From positions 1 through 45,689 of the forward strand of contig JAJFUH010000109.1 of assembly GCA_021372535.1 (NCBI GenBank): DNA of 45,689 bases, in the 5' to 3' direction. Shown in pieces: positions 1 to 8,360 of the stretch (positions are counted from its first letter, which is position 1; each line of letters starts with the position of its first letter). The DNA is from a bacterium. GTDB lineage: Bacteria; Latescibacterota; Latescibacteria; Latescibacterales; Latescibacteraceae. The notes under the pieces are model-generated. The model was not told the DNA's origin and ran no database searches. It saw nothing but the letters and a program-made list of their open reading frames with translations. The translations under genes and the position numbers were made by a program.

Positions 1-316
1 AGTTCTTGACCGTCTCGCATCCGTATAGTTTTGCAAACTCCTCTGCCCTGTCGGGTTCGATGTCCCAGCAGTGGGTAATACGCATATTGGTGAACGGTGT
101 ATCCTTTTCGCCCTTGCGGGCGTTGATGAGCGGCCCCCAGAGACCGATAAGATGCGAGTAAGAGTACACATTGAGGCATCCCACCCTGAACAATCCGCCG
201 GACTCTTTCGGTTTCTCGGCGGCGTGAACCTTCGAAGCTCCGAGCGCCGCGAGCGCTGCTCCCGCGGAACCGGCTCTGGTCATGAATTCCCGGCGGTCTG
301 ATCCCGATCTTTCCAT
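1..316 (-). CDS. Gfo/Idh/MocA-like oxidoreductase, Tat signal, 3' part outside window
   Basis: Reading leftward from an ATG at 314-316, an uninterrupted frame runs off the window edge (about 105 codons seen). A strong ribosome binding site (AAGGAGG) lies upstream. The N-terminus carries a twin-arginine signal (DRREFM at residues 7-12, then a small-residue stretch ending near HAAE), so export of a folded protein is expected. About 80 residues in, the stretch with HCWDIEPDRAEEFAKLYG resembles the first Rossmann repeat of Gfo/Idh/MocA dehydrogenases, which bind NAD(P) and oxidise sugars or similar polyols. The catalytic part is not in the window, so substrate cannot be inferred. It is divergent from the propeller gene starting at 570. 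Family call is moderate; that it is a real exported protein is quite sure. Confidence 0.75.
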   Translation of the reverse strand, partial: MERSGSDRREFMTRAGSAGAALAALGASKVHAAEKPKESGGLFRVGCLNVYSYSHLIGLWGPLINARKGEKDTPFTNMRITHCWDIEPDRAEEFAKLYGCETVKN

Positions 317-569
317 GGAACCCCCCCTCCTTATTGCTGTGTGGTGTAATTGGCTGATTGTTTCAAAATCCGGTTTTACGTATCTTTATAATAAGCTTAC
401 GCGAATCGGCGAAAACAAGGGAAAATATGATTCTTTTATATGTATGCCGGTCATTTCCGCAGTTTTAAGCGGTCGAAATCGGGATATCATGTTCAACAAA
501 GACTTTGTATCGGAATATACCGGTGCTATATTGGAAACATAGTGGAAACCATACCTGAAAGGATACTTG
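317..569. other. Divergent intergenic region
   Basis: AT-rich spacer between the leftward Gfo/Idh-like gene and the rightward propeller gene. It must contain promoters for both, but I see no consensus pair strong enough to call. The ribosome binding sites AAGGAGG (minus) and AAAGGA (plus, about 556-562) sit at its two ends. No short gene or repeat is evident. Confidence 0.5.
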
Positions 570-1856
570 ATGTCATTGGAAGTGCTTATAAACACTGAAC
601 CTCTGTCGCGGCGACTGTTTCTCCGCACCATGAAAAATGGTGTTCTCTATTCATGTGCGGCTGCCGCAGGGCTTCGGGCGTCTGTTTCGGACGCGGAACT
701 CCTCAAACCTTCAGCGGCTGATGAAGAACTGTACATCAGCACCGACCTCCTCAAGGAAAGCCTGTTTACCTCCGGAATCGAGGGTCCCGCCTGCGACATC
801 AACGGTATTCTCTATGCGGTCAGTTACGGCGCGAAAGAAACTATCGGTATGGTGACTCCCGATGGCGTAAGCAGCCTGTTTGCAACCCTCCCCGACGGAA
901 GCGCGGGCAACGGCATCCGGTTCGACTCGCAGGGGCACATGCTCATTGCCGACTACACCGGCCACAATGTCCTTAAAATCGACATGCAGACCCGTGAGGT
1001 CAGCGTTTATGCTCACGAGCCATCCATGAACCAGCCGAACGACCTCGCCATAGGGGCAAATGACATCCTCTATGCGAGCGACCCCGACTGGAATAATTCG
1101 ACCGGTAACATCTGGCGCATCGATACCGACGGTGCGGTCACCCTGCTCGAATCGGGCATGGGCACGACGAACGGTATCGAGGTGAGCCCCGACGAGCGTA
1201 TTCTCTATGTCAACGAATCCCGGCAGCGGAATGTGTGGGCGTACGCTCTTTCATCGAACGGCGATATCGGGAACAAACGGCTGCTCATCGGATTTCCCGA
1301 TTACGGCATGGACGGCATGCGGTGCGATGTGGACGGCAATCTCTATATCACCCGCACCAGCACGGGCACTGTGGTAAAGGTATCCCCCGATGGCACAGTG
1401 CTTCTCGAAATAAAGCTCAGGGGGAAAAGTCCTTCCAATATCGCGTTCGGGGGGCCGGACGGCTGCACCTGCTATGTAACCATGGCGGACCGCCGCACCA
1501 TCGAGACATTCAGGGTCGACAAACCCGGAAGAAGCTGGAAGCTCTACCAGGAACGTCAGCCAACCGCTGTTGCTGAACATATCGCCCGGACACGTGACTT
1601 TACACTCACGGGCAATTATCCCAATCCATTCAACGCTTCGACGACCATTTCCTACACCCTGATGAGGAAATCACGGATCGAGGTTGCCGTGTTCAATACG
1701 CTCGGCCAGAAAATCGCCGTGCTCAGCGAAGGAATCGAACAGGCGGGGAATCATACGGTACGGTGGGATGCCGGACAGCTCCCGAGCGGAATGTATATCT
1801 GTATGATACGGGCAAACGGGTTGAGCGGGACAAGGAAGATGACGCTCGTGAAGTAG
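570..1856 (+). CDS. SMP-30/gluconolactonase-like beta-propeller, Tat signal, C-terminal sorting domain
   Basis: 428 residues from the ATG at 570; a TTG codon just before it is also open, but the AAAGGA site is best spaced for the ATG. Residues 13-18 (SRRLFL) form a twin-arginine motif followed by a small-residue segment. Residues about 45-320 read as the six-bladed SMP-30/LRE fold, with the expected metal-site neighbourhoods: Glu in IEGPACD, Asn in TTNGIEVSPD, Asp in GMDGMRCD. Family members are lactonases or related hydrolases of sugar lactones. The last 80 residues (NYPNPFNASTTISYTL to KMTLVK) are an FlgD-like, type A C-terminal sorting domain as used by type IX secretion in the FCB group. 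A Tat signal plus this domain is an odd pairing. It is convergent with carB, and its stop codon lies inside a palindrome. Confidence 0.88.
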   Translation: MSLEVLINTEPLSRRLFLRTMKNGVLYSCAAAAGLRASVSDAELLKPSAADEELYISTDLLKESLFTSGIEGPACDINGILYAVSYGAKETIGMVTPDGVSSLFATLPDGSAGNGIRFDSQGHMLIADYTGHNVLKIDMQTREVSVYAHEPSMNQPNDLAIGANDILYASDPDWNNSTGNIWRIDTDGAVTLLESGMGTTNGIEVSPDERILYVNESRQRNVWAYALSSNGDIGNKRLLIGFPDYGMDGMRCDVDGNLYITRTSTGTVVKVSPDGTVLLEIKLRGKSPSNIAFGGPDGCTCYVTMADRRTIETFRVDKPGRSWKLYQERQPTAVAEHIARTRDFTLTGNYPNPFNASTTISYTLMRKSRIEVAVFNTLGQKIAVLSEGIEQAGNHTVRWDAGQLPSGMYICMIRANGLSGTRKMTLVK

Positions 1857-1880
1857 GGGCAATTCGTGAATTGCCCCTAC
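1853..1880. repeat. Perfect 13-bp inverted repeat between convergent genes
   Basis: Arms GTAGGGGCAATTC (1853-1865) and GAATTGCCCCTAC (1868-1880) are perfect reverse complements around a 2-bp centre. The TAG stop of the propeller gene is inside the left arm. No T-run follows on either strand, so it is more like a REP-type palindrome than a classic intrinsic terminator. A bidirectional stop for the convergent propeller and carB transcripts is still plausible. Confidence 0.75.
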
Positions 1881-1921
1881 TACGATATCTACATCCAAAA
1901 AAACTTCACCGTTCCTGCATA

Positions 1922-4900
1922 CTACTTCAGGTAATAATCCTGCAGCGGTTTCGGAGCGGTTTTTTCTTTCTTCATGGCCTCTATACCTTTAACGCTGGCC
2001 TGGGCTGCCGCGATGGTAGTCACATACGGCAGTTTCTGCTGGATCGCCATCATCCGGATAAAACTGTCGTCGTCTTTACTGTAACGGCCGAGGGGCGTAT
2101 TGATAATGAGATGGATGTCGTTGTTTTTTATCGCATCCATGATATTGGGCCGTCCCTCGTGCAGTTTCTTTATCCTTGTGTTGGGAACACAGTTATCATT
2201 GAGATAGGTGCTCGTGTTTTCCGTCGCATAGATCGTAAAGCCCATCTCAGCAAGCTGGCGGGCAACGGGAAGGAGCGCCTTTTTATCCTTGTCCGCGACT
2301 GTCATGAGCACATTTCCCTCGAGCGGGAGCCGCGCGCCCGCTGCTTCCTCGGCTTTGTAGAAAGCGAGGCCGAACGAATCGGCGATGCCCATGACCTCGC
2401 CTGTCGCGCGCATTTCGGGACCGAGCAGAGGATCGACCTCGGGAAACATGTTGAAGGGGAAAACCGCTTCCTTGACGCCGAAATAGGGGATTTTCCCTTT
2501 TTTGAGGTCGGGAAAGTCCCTGATTTTCTTCCCGAGCATGATCTGGGTCGCACGGTGTGCAAGGGTGATACCCGTTATCTTTGACACCACAGGAACAGTC
2601 CGTGAAGCCCGCGGGTTGGCTTCCAGGATATAGACCTTGTCTTCGCAGATCGCATACTGGATATTCATGATGCCGACTACATTGAGGTCACGGGCGATAA
2701 GAGCGGTATACTGCTCGATGGTATCGAGATTCTTTTTACTGATGGTTCTCGATGGAATGGCGCAGGCCGAATCGCCGGAATGTATCCCCGCAAGCTCGAT
2801 ATGTTCCATAACGGCGGGTATGAACACTTCCTCGCCATCGGCAAGCGCATCGACCTCGACTTCGATTGCATCCTCGAGAAACCGATCGACGAGCATGGGG
2901 TATTCGGGGGTTATCTCGATGGCCTCCTGGACATACTTCCGCAGCATGGTTTCATCGTAGATTACCTCCATGCCGCGTCCGCCGAGCACAAACGAGGGGC
3001 GGACCATGAGCGGATAGCCGATCTTCTCGGCAAGAACGAGCGCTTCCTCGAGCGACCGCGCCGTCCCGCTTTCCGGCTGGAGAACACCGAGGGTAATCAT
3101 GTGTTCCCTGAAATACTCCCTGTCCTCGGCCATGCGGATGCTCTCGGGCGATGTACCGAGAATCCTGACACCGTTATCCTTCAGCTCCTGGGCGATATTG
3201 AGCGGGGTCTGGCCGCCGAACTGGACTATGACGCCTTCAGGTTTTTCCTTCTCGTAAATGGCGAGAACATCCTCGACAGTCAGCGGCTCGAAATAGAGCT
3301 TGTTCGATGTATCGTAGTCCGTGGAAACGGTCTCCGGGTTACAATTGACCATGATCGATTCGAATCCCTCGTTGCGGAGAGCAAACGCCGCATGAACACA
3401 GGTATAATCGAACTCTATTCCCTGTCCTATCCTGTTGGGTCCGCCACCCAGAATCATGACCTTACGGTTCTTGGACACCGGAACCGAATCGACATCGTCG
3501 TTATAGGTCGAGTAGTAATATGCCGCATTCTCGACACCGCTCACGGGAACGACTTTATAACGGGCGATTTTCCCGAGCGCGATCCTCTTTTCACGCACCG
3601 TCTTCTCCGGGATGTTAAACAGCCGGGCGAGATACCGGTCGGCAAAGCTCAGTTCCTTCGCTTCTCTGAGTACATCATCCGGAAGGTTTTCCCATGAATA
3701 CTTCAGCAGTTTCTCCTCGAACTCGACAAGCTCTTTCATCTCCGAAATGAACCAGCGACCGATATACGTCAACGCATAGAGTTCCTCGACGCTCATACCC
3801 TTGCGGAGCGCTTCATACATGAGAAACACCCGCTCGCTCGTTGGGTTGACGAGTTTTTCTTTCAACTCCTGGAGGGAAAGGCTCTTGAAATTCTTTGCCC
3901 CGCCGAGACCATATCTGCCGATTTCCAGTGAACGGATCGATTTCTGGAATCCTTCCTTGAAGGTTTTACCGATACTCATGACCTCGCCGACCGCTTTCAT
4001 CTGGGTTCCGAGCATGTCCTTCGCCTTGGGAAACTTTTCGAAAGCCCACCGCGCGAACTTGACAACGACGTAATCACCGCTCGGTTCATACTTTTCGAGG
4101 GTTCCCTCTTTCCAGTACGGAATCTCGTCCATGGTCAGTCCCGCTGCAAGCTTTGTCGATATGCGGGCAATCGGGAAGCCGGTCGCTTTGGATGCAAGCG
4201 CGGAAGACCGTGAAGTCCGTGGATTGATCTCGATGACCACGAGCCTGTCGTCTTCGAGGTTATGGGCAAACTGGATGTTCGTCCCACCCACGACGCCGAT
4301 GGCATCGACGATCCGGTAGGAAAGCTCCTGCATCCGTTTCTGCAGCTTCTCCGGTACGGTGAGCATGGGCGCGACACAGAAGCTGTCTCCGGTGTGAACT
4401 CCCATGGCATCGATATTTTCGATAAAACATACGGTGATCTTCTGGTTTTTGACATCGCGGACGACCTCGAGCTCCAGCTCCTCCCATCCGAGCACGGATT
4501 CCTCGACAAGAACCTGGTGCACGAGACTGGCATTGAGACCGCGCGTAACGACCGTACGAAGTTCCTCCACATTGTATACAATTCCGCCGCCCGTGCCTCC
4601 GAGCGTATAAGCGGGCCGCAACACGACCGGATAGCCGAGCATCTCGGCAATTTTCTCCGCTTCTTCCACGGAATGGCTCGGATCAGATCGGGGAACGGGA
4701 ATTCCAAGTCTGTGCATGGTTTCCTTGAAGGCGATGCGGTCCTCTCCTCGCTCGATGGCATCGGCTTTTACACCGATAACCTCCACTCCGTAACGGTCAA
4801 GGATACCAGCTTTAAAGAGGCTCGACGCAAGATTCAATCCCGTCTGACCGCCGAGGTTCGGCAGGAGTCCGTCCGGACGTTCCTTTTCGATGATCCTTTC

Positions 4901-5122
4901 AAGGCTTTCGACAGTCAGGGGCTCGATATAGGTTCTGTCGGCCATCCCGGGATCGGTCATAATCGTGGCGGGATTCGAATTGACCAGGACGATCGAGTAT
5001 CCTTCCTCCCGCAGCGCCTTGCATGCCTGTGTGCCGGAATAATCAAACTCACATGCCTGGCCGATGATAATGGGGCCGGAACCGATAATCAGAATTTTTT
5101 TCAAATCGTTGCGTCTGGGCAT
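1922..5122 (-). CDS. carB: Carbamoyl-phosphate synthase large subunit
   Basis: 1066 residues, the usual length. CarB makes carbamoyl phosphate from bicarbonate, two ATP and ammonia supplied by the CarA glutaminase, feeding pyrimidine and arginine synthesis in the cytoplasm. Two homologous ATP-grasp halves are visible: the first opens with ILIIGSGPIIIGQACEFDYS (residues about 10-30) and the second with MILGGGPNRIGQGIEFDY (about 555-572). Both contain the FGGQTPLN/LGGQTGLN pattern and ERG/AED ATP-site elements. Residues about 935-1055 form the MGS-like allosteric domain. The start ATG at 5122 has AAGGAG 6 bp upstream. No carA or other pyr/arg gene is in the window; the gene stands alone on its strand, convergent with the propeller gene. 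Confidence 0.98.
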   Translation of the reverse strand: MPRRNDLKKILIIGSGPIIIGQACEFDYSGTQACKALREEGYSIVLVNSNPATIMTDPGMADRTYIEPLTVESLERIIEKERPDGLLPNLGGQTGLNLASSLFKAGILDRYGVEVIGVKADAIERGEDRIAFKETMHRLGIPVPRSDPSHSVEEAEKIAEMLGYPVVLRPAYTLGGTGGGIVYNVEELRTVVTRGLNASLVHQVLVEESVLGWEELELEVVRDVKNQKITVCFIENIDAMGVHTGDSFCVAPMLTVPEKLQKRMQELSYRIVDAIGVVGGTNIQFAHNLEDDRLVVIEINPRTSRSSALASKATGFPIARISTKLAAGLTMDEIPYWKEGTLEKYEPSGDYVVVKFARWAFEKFPKAKDMLGTQMKAVGEVMSIGKTFKEGFQKSIRSLEIGRYGLGGAKNFKSLSLQELKEKLVNPTSERVFLMYEALRKGMSVEELYALTYIGRWFISEMKELVEFEEKLLKYSWENLPDDVLREAKELSFADRYLARLFNIPEKTVREKRIALGKIARYKVVPVSGVENAAYYYSTYNDDVDSVPVSKNRKVMILGGGPNRIGQGIEFDYTCVHAAFALRNEGFESIMVNCNPETVSTDYDTSNKLYFEPLTVEDVLAIYEKEKPEGVIVQFGGQTPLNIAQELKDNGVRILGTSPESIRMAEDREYFREHMITLGVLQPESGTARSLEEALVLAEKIGYPLMVRPSFVLGGRGMEVIYDETMLRKYVQEAIEITPEYPMLVDRFLEDAIEVEVDALADGEEVFIPAVMEHIELAGIHSGDSACAIPSRTISKKNLDTIEQYTALIARDLNVVGIMNIQYAICEDKVYILEANPRASRTVPVVSKITGITLAHRATQIMLGKKIRDFPDLKKGKIPYFGVKEAVFPFNMFPEVDPLLGPEMRATGEVMGIADSFGLAFYKAEEAAGARLPLEGNVLMTVADKDKKALLPVARQLAEMGFTIYATENTSTYLNDNCVPNTRIKKLHEGRPNIMDAIKNNDIHLIINTPLGRYSKDDDSFIRMMAIQQKLPYVTTIAAAQASVKGIEAMKKEKTAPKPLQDYYLK

Positions 5123-5512
5123 GGCGACTCCTTCAGTCTCTGATTCTGTGGTTTAAGAAATTATTTAATGTCGGCTTGCTTGCGGTTTTATCGCCGTACA
5201 CATGGCACAGGATTCGCACCATGGGTAAGTTTTATATGGTATCTAAAAATATTCAAGAATACCAGAAAAAAAACATGACCGAAGAATTATTTCCGGGTTA
5301 TACGGGTCACTGTCATCCGTACTGTGTTTCACCCATATTGGCACCGGATTTCATTTTGATACGAAGCACAGTATAATGTATATTGAGCACATTGGGCATC
5401 CCTGAAAAGGATACCATACCCGAAAGCAAACAAGATTGTTTTTACCGGACAATTCAAACAGAAAAGAAATTATCACAGTAATGCATCCACACTCAGAAGG
5501 AGAAGCACGCTA
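5123..5512. other. 390-bp divergent intergenic region
   Basis: Separates carB (leftward) from the aminotransferase gene (rightward). I see no gene. A perfect TATAAT lies at 5372-5377 on the plus strand, but the sequence 17 bp upstream (TTTCAT) is a poor -35, so a promoter call is weak. Two copies of a TATGGTATC(C/T)-type word occur: at about 5235-5244 (plus) and as GGATACCATA at 5409-5418. The same word recurs upstream of the creatininase-like gene. Confidence 0.4.
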
Positions 5513-6802
5513 ATGGTTTTTGACCCTGAACTTTTGAAGGAAATCGAACAGGAGTTTCCTTATGCACATACCGACCCGTGGGGGAAAAAACGGGTCTTTG
5601 TCGATAACGGCCCCGGTACCCTGATTCTCAAACGCGCCGCGGATGCCCAGTATCATGCTTCGCTTGAATTCAGCAGCAGCTTCGGGCCCGCGTTCCCCGA
5701 ATGCAGAAAAGTGGATGAAATCCAGTCCGAAGGATACAAGGCTGTTTCCGACCTCTTCAACGCCGGTTCCCCCGATACCATAGTCATGGGTCAGACGGCA
5801 ACAAGCCTGCTCTTTCAGATCAGCTATGCCCTCGGAAACGAGTGCGAGAAGCGGCATAACGTGGTCACCACCTACTACGAACACCTCGCCAACGTCAATC
5901 CATGGCTGGAGCTTGTCGAGCGCGGAAAAATCAAGGAAGTCCGCTTCGCTCACCTTCATGAGGACGGTACTCTTGACATGGATCATCTGCGGAGTCTTGT
6001 GGACGAGAATACAAAAGTGATCACCGTGTCCGCCGCCTCCAACCTTCTCGGATCGAAAAGCCCGCTCAAAGAAATCGGGACTATCGCCCGTGATGCCGGC
6101 GCATACTATGTCATCGACGGTGTCCATCATGCGGCACACGGGCACATGAATGTCCGCGATATCGGGTGCGATTTCCTCGTCATTACGGCATACAAAAGCT
6201 TTGCGCCCAAATATTCGGGCTTCATGTTCGGCAAACAGGAACACCTCGAATCCATGCGCCCCTATTCCTCGGGAAAAGACCACGGCCATCCACGCGGCAA
6301 GTGGAGCTGGGGCACTCCTGACCACGGCAAGCTGGCGGCAATCACAGCGGTCGTCGATTACTTCGCATGGCTCGGCGACCGAGTCAAGGATCGCTATACC
6401 GGCAAGTTTGCCGGATATTCCGGGCGGGTGCGGTCGGTCATGATGGGGATGGATGCCATCGACTCGTACGAGAAAGAGATTTCACGGGCTGTACTGACCG
6501 GATTCGACGATGTTCCGGGGCTTCCGGATATTCCCGGAGTCAGTTTTTACGGCCTCGGTGATGTAAACAGGCTCGATGAACGCGACCCCACGTTTGCGTT
6601 CAGTATCGAGGGATTGGAAGGCAGCGCGGTCGAGCGCCGTCTTGTCGATGATTACAATATCGCCATCCGGTCGATCCTGTACTGGTCGAAATCCGAGGAT
6701 TTCTTCAATCTTCATTACCCCGTGAGAGCGAGCTTCGTGCACTACAACACGGTCGAGGAAGTCCATTACATTCTCAAGGCGCTCCGGACGCTCGTTAAAT
6801 AA
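5513..6802 (+). CDS. Class V aminotransferase / cysteine-desulfurase-like PLP enzyme (VC1184-type)
   Basis: 429 residues, ATG preceded by AGAAGGAG. Fold-type I PLP enzyme of class V. VFVDNGPG near residue 28 is the substrate-end motif. YEHLANVNPW (about 122-131) matches the HDANVAPW block typical of the VC1184-like subfamily (TIGR01976). VIDGVHHAAHGH (about 202-213) holds the cofactor Asp, and ITAYKSFAP (about 224-232) holds the Schiff-base Lys. A Tyr precedes that Lys where true NifS/SufS desulfurases have His; this is usual in the VC1184-like group, whose substrate is unknown. No mobile catalytic Cys loop is evident. It is followed after 45 bp by an M20 amidohydrolase, so the pair may process an N-acylated amino acid or related compound (inference). 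Confidence 0.88.
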   Translation: MVFDPELLKEIEQEFPYAHTDPWGKKRVFVDNGPGTLILKRAADAQYHASLEFSSSFGPAFPECRKVDEIQSEGYKAVSDLFNAGSPDTIVMGQTATSLLFQISYALGNECEKRHNVVTTYYEHLANVNPWLELVERGKIKEVRFAHLHEDGTLDMDHLRSLVDENTKVITVSAASNLLGSKSPLKEIGTIARDAGAYYVIDGVHHAAHGHMNVRDIGCDFLVITAYKSFAPKYSGFMFGKQEHLESMRPYSSGKDHGHPRGKWSWGTPDHGKLAAITAVVDYFAWLGDRVKDRYTGKFAGYSGRVRSVMMGMDAIDSYEKEISRAVLTGFDDVPGLPDIPGVSFYGLGDVNRLDERDPTFAFSIEGLEGSAVERRLVDDYNIAIRSILYWSKSEDFFNLHYPVRASFVHYNTVEEVHYILKALRTLVK

Positions 6803-6847
6803 TAGCATCTCGGCTTCGAGCCGTCACCACAACCGGGAGTATCTATC

Positions 6848-8086
6848 ATGAATAAACCAATCGACGATCAGCTTGCGGGATCATTCCGGCAGATACGCGA
6901 ACAGGCCGAACGTATGCTCGATGATCTCATCGCCATCAGACGCGACATCCATGCTCATCCCGAAGTCAGGTTCACGGAGGTTCGGACAGCGAAGATAGCC
7001 GCAGACAACCTGAGGAACCTCGGCATCGACGTACAGACCGGAGTCGGTAAAACAGGCGTTGTGGGACTCCTCAAAGGCGGCCTCGGGGAAGGGAAGGTGC
7101 TCGGTATACGGTGCGATATGGACGCTCTCCCTACACAGGAAAAGAGCGATGTTCCCTATCGTTCCCAGAACGACGGCGCGATGCATGCGTGCGGACACGA
7201 TGTCCACACCACGGTGGTTATCGGCGTTGCGCGCATTCTCGCACGCATGAAAGACAGGTTCAGGGGAACGGTTAAATTCATTTTCCAGCCCTCCGAGGAG
7301 AATCCGTACAAACAGCGCTGCGGATCGCTGAAGATGATCGATGACGGCGTGCTCGAATCTCCCCGCATGGATGCGATTCTGTCCCTTCACTGCTGGCCCG
7401 ATCTCGATGCCGGGCAGGTCGGCGTTGGACCGGGTCCCGCGATGGCCGCCGCCGAAGCATTCCAGGTCGTTCTGAACGGTCAGCAGGCTCATGGCGCTAC
7501 GCCGCAGAAGGGAAGGGACACCATGCTCGGCGCGGCGTATGTAATCAACGATTTCTACCACATAACCTCACGGCGGACAGACCCTGCCGAATCGTATGCC
7601 CTCATAATCAACAATATCGAGGGCGGAAACATCCAGTCCGTCATCGGCGGGAAAATCAGTCTTACCGGAACGGTCAGGACACTCTCGAAGGAATCGATGG
7701 AGTACATCAACGGCCTCATGAAGGACGCCGTGGACGGCATCGCCCGTATACTCGACCTAAAAGGCGAGCTCATCATTGACGATTTCTACCCTCCCGTTGT
7801 GAACGATCAGTACCTCGACACCATAATTTCCGATGCCGCAGCGTCCGTTCTCGGCCCGGAGAACGTCATCGTCCAGAAGAAATGTCCCATGACGGCGGAA
7901 GACTTCTCTCACTTCACCGACAGGGTACCGGGTCACTACCTGAAACTCGGAGTTGCGAACGACGAGAAAGGTATACGGTTCCCGCTCCATAACGATCGCT
8001 TCGATGTGGACGAGCGGTCGATAGCGGTGGGTGTGAGCGTGCTTGCTTCCGCGGCGCTGAGCTTCCTCAGCCAAGATGGTTCATGA
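6848..8086 (+). CDS. M20 family amidohydrolase (hippurate/N-acyl-amino-acid type)
   Basis: 412 residues; GGGAG precedes the ATG. This is a zinc peptidase-like amidohydrolase of the M20D type, which cleaves N-acyl or N-aryl amino acids such as hippurate or indole-acetyl amino acids. Visible features: RRDIHAHPE near residue 35 (family signature), GIRCDMDALP (about 96-105), metal ligands Cys and His in HACGHDVH (about 124-131), Glu pair in QPSEE (about 159-163), His in LHCWPD, and the final His in PLHNDRFDVD (about 381-390). The dimerisation lid lies at about 200-310. No signal peptide, so cytoplasmic. Probably co-transcribed with the PLP enzyme 45 bp upstream. Exact acyl donor unknown. Confidence 0.93.
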   Translation: MNKPIDDQLAGSFRQIREQAERMLDDLIAIRRDIHAHPEVRFTEVRTAKIAADNLRNLGIDVQTGVGKTGVVGLLKGGLGEGKVLGIRCDMDALPTQEKSDVPYRSQNDGAMHACGHDVHTTVVIGVARILARMKDRFRGTVKFIFQPSEENPYKQRCGSLKMIDDGVLESPRMDAILSLHCWPDLDAGQVGVGPGPAMAAAEAFQVVLNGQQAHGATPQKGRDTMLGAAYVINDFYHITSRRTDPAESYALIINNIEGGNIQSVIGGKISLTGTVRTLSKESMEYINGLMKDAVDGIARILDLKGELIIDDFYPPVVNDQYLDTIISDAAASVLGPENVIVQKKCPMTAEDFSHFTDRVPGHYLKLGVANDEKGIRFPLHNDRFDVDERSIAVGVSVLASAALSFLSQDGS

Positions 8087-8145
8087 TGCGGGGAACGGTT
8101 CGGAATTATTGCTTTGGTAATTAAACAGTGACATTGGATGACGTC

Positions 8146-8166
8146 ATGCCGAACTTGTTTCGGTAT
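8146..8166. repeat. REP-like hairpin
   Basis: Arms ATGCCGAA (8146-8153) and TTCGGTAT (8159-8166) pair with one G-T wobble around a 5-nt loop. It lies in the 274-bp gap between the convergent M20 gene and the TIM-barrel gene. The sequence looks like a dispersed palindromic unit rather than a terminator, as no T-run follows. Confidence 0.55.
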
Positions 8167-8206
8167 CTATTCCTGATATGAGTATCATTATTTATTCGCC
8201 GGAGCA

Positions 8207-8347
8207 ATAACCACAAAGGCACAAAGGCACGAAGAATTGATAATACTAGGTTGCGTTTAAAAGGGGTAAAAACCTTTATAATGATGCACCATGAATTAAT
8301 CTTTTCTCATCTATCGTGTCTTCGTGTCTTCGTGTCTTCGTGGTTAT
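8207..8347. repeat. Inverted pair of short-period tandem repeats
   Basis: Left block 8207-8235 reads ATAACCAC followed by two AAAGGCAC units and then GAAG. The right block, on the opposite strand (8347 to 8313), reads ATAACCAC followed by GAAGACAC units (three, the last ending ACGAT). The two blocks share the ATAACCAC end and a roughly 8-9-bp period and face each other across about 77 bp. The middle contains AAAGG...CCTTT (about 8260-8277), a weak stem that might help stop transcription between the convergent genes. Confidence 0.6.
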
Positions 8348-8360
8348 ATGAAGATTTTCA

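Noticed and set aside
1763-2584. Long plus-strand frame crossing the end of the propeller gene and antisense to carB
   Set aside because: It overlaps carB, a full-length unmistakable gene, on the opposite strand and has no recognisable motif or ribosome binding site.
2780-5143. Several 200-300-codon plus-strand frames opposite carB
   Set aside because: They mirror carB codon bias and have no family resemblance.
5176-5376. Small plus-strand frame upstream of the PLP enzyme
   Set aside because: No ribosome binding site, no recognisable sequence, AT-rich intergenic context.
5372-5377. Perfect TATAAT as a promoter for the PLP-enzyme operon
   Set aside because: No acceptable -35 at 16-18 bp spacing and it is 136 bp from the start codon; mentioned only in the intergenic entry.
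8207-8347. Possible CRISPR-like repeat array
   Set aside because: Units are 8-9 bp, contiguous and without spacers, and no cas genes are present.
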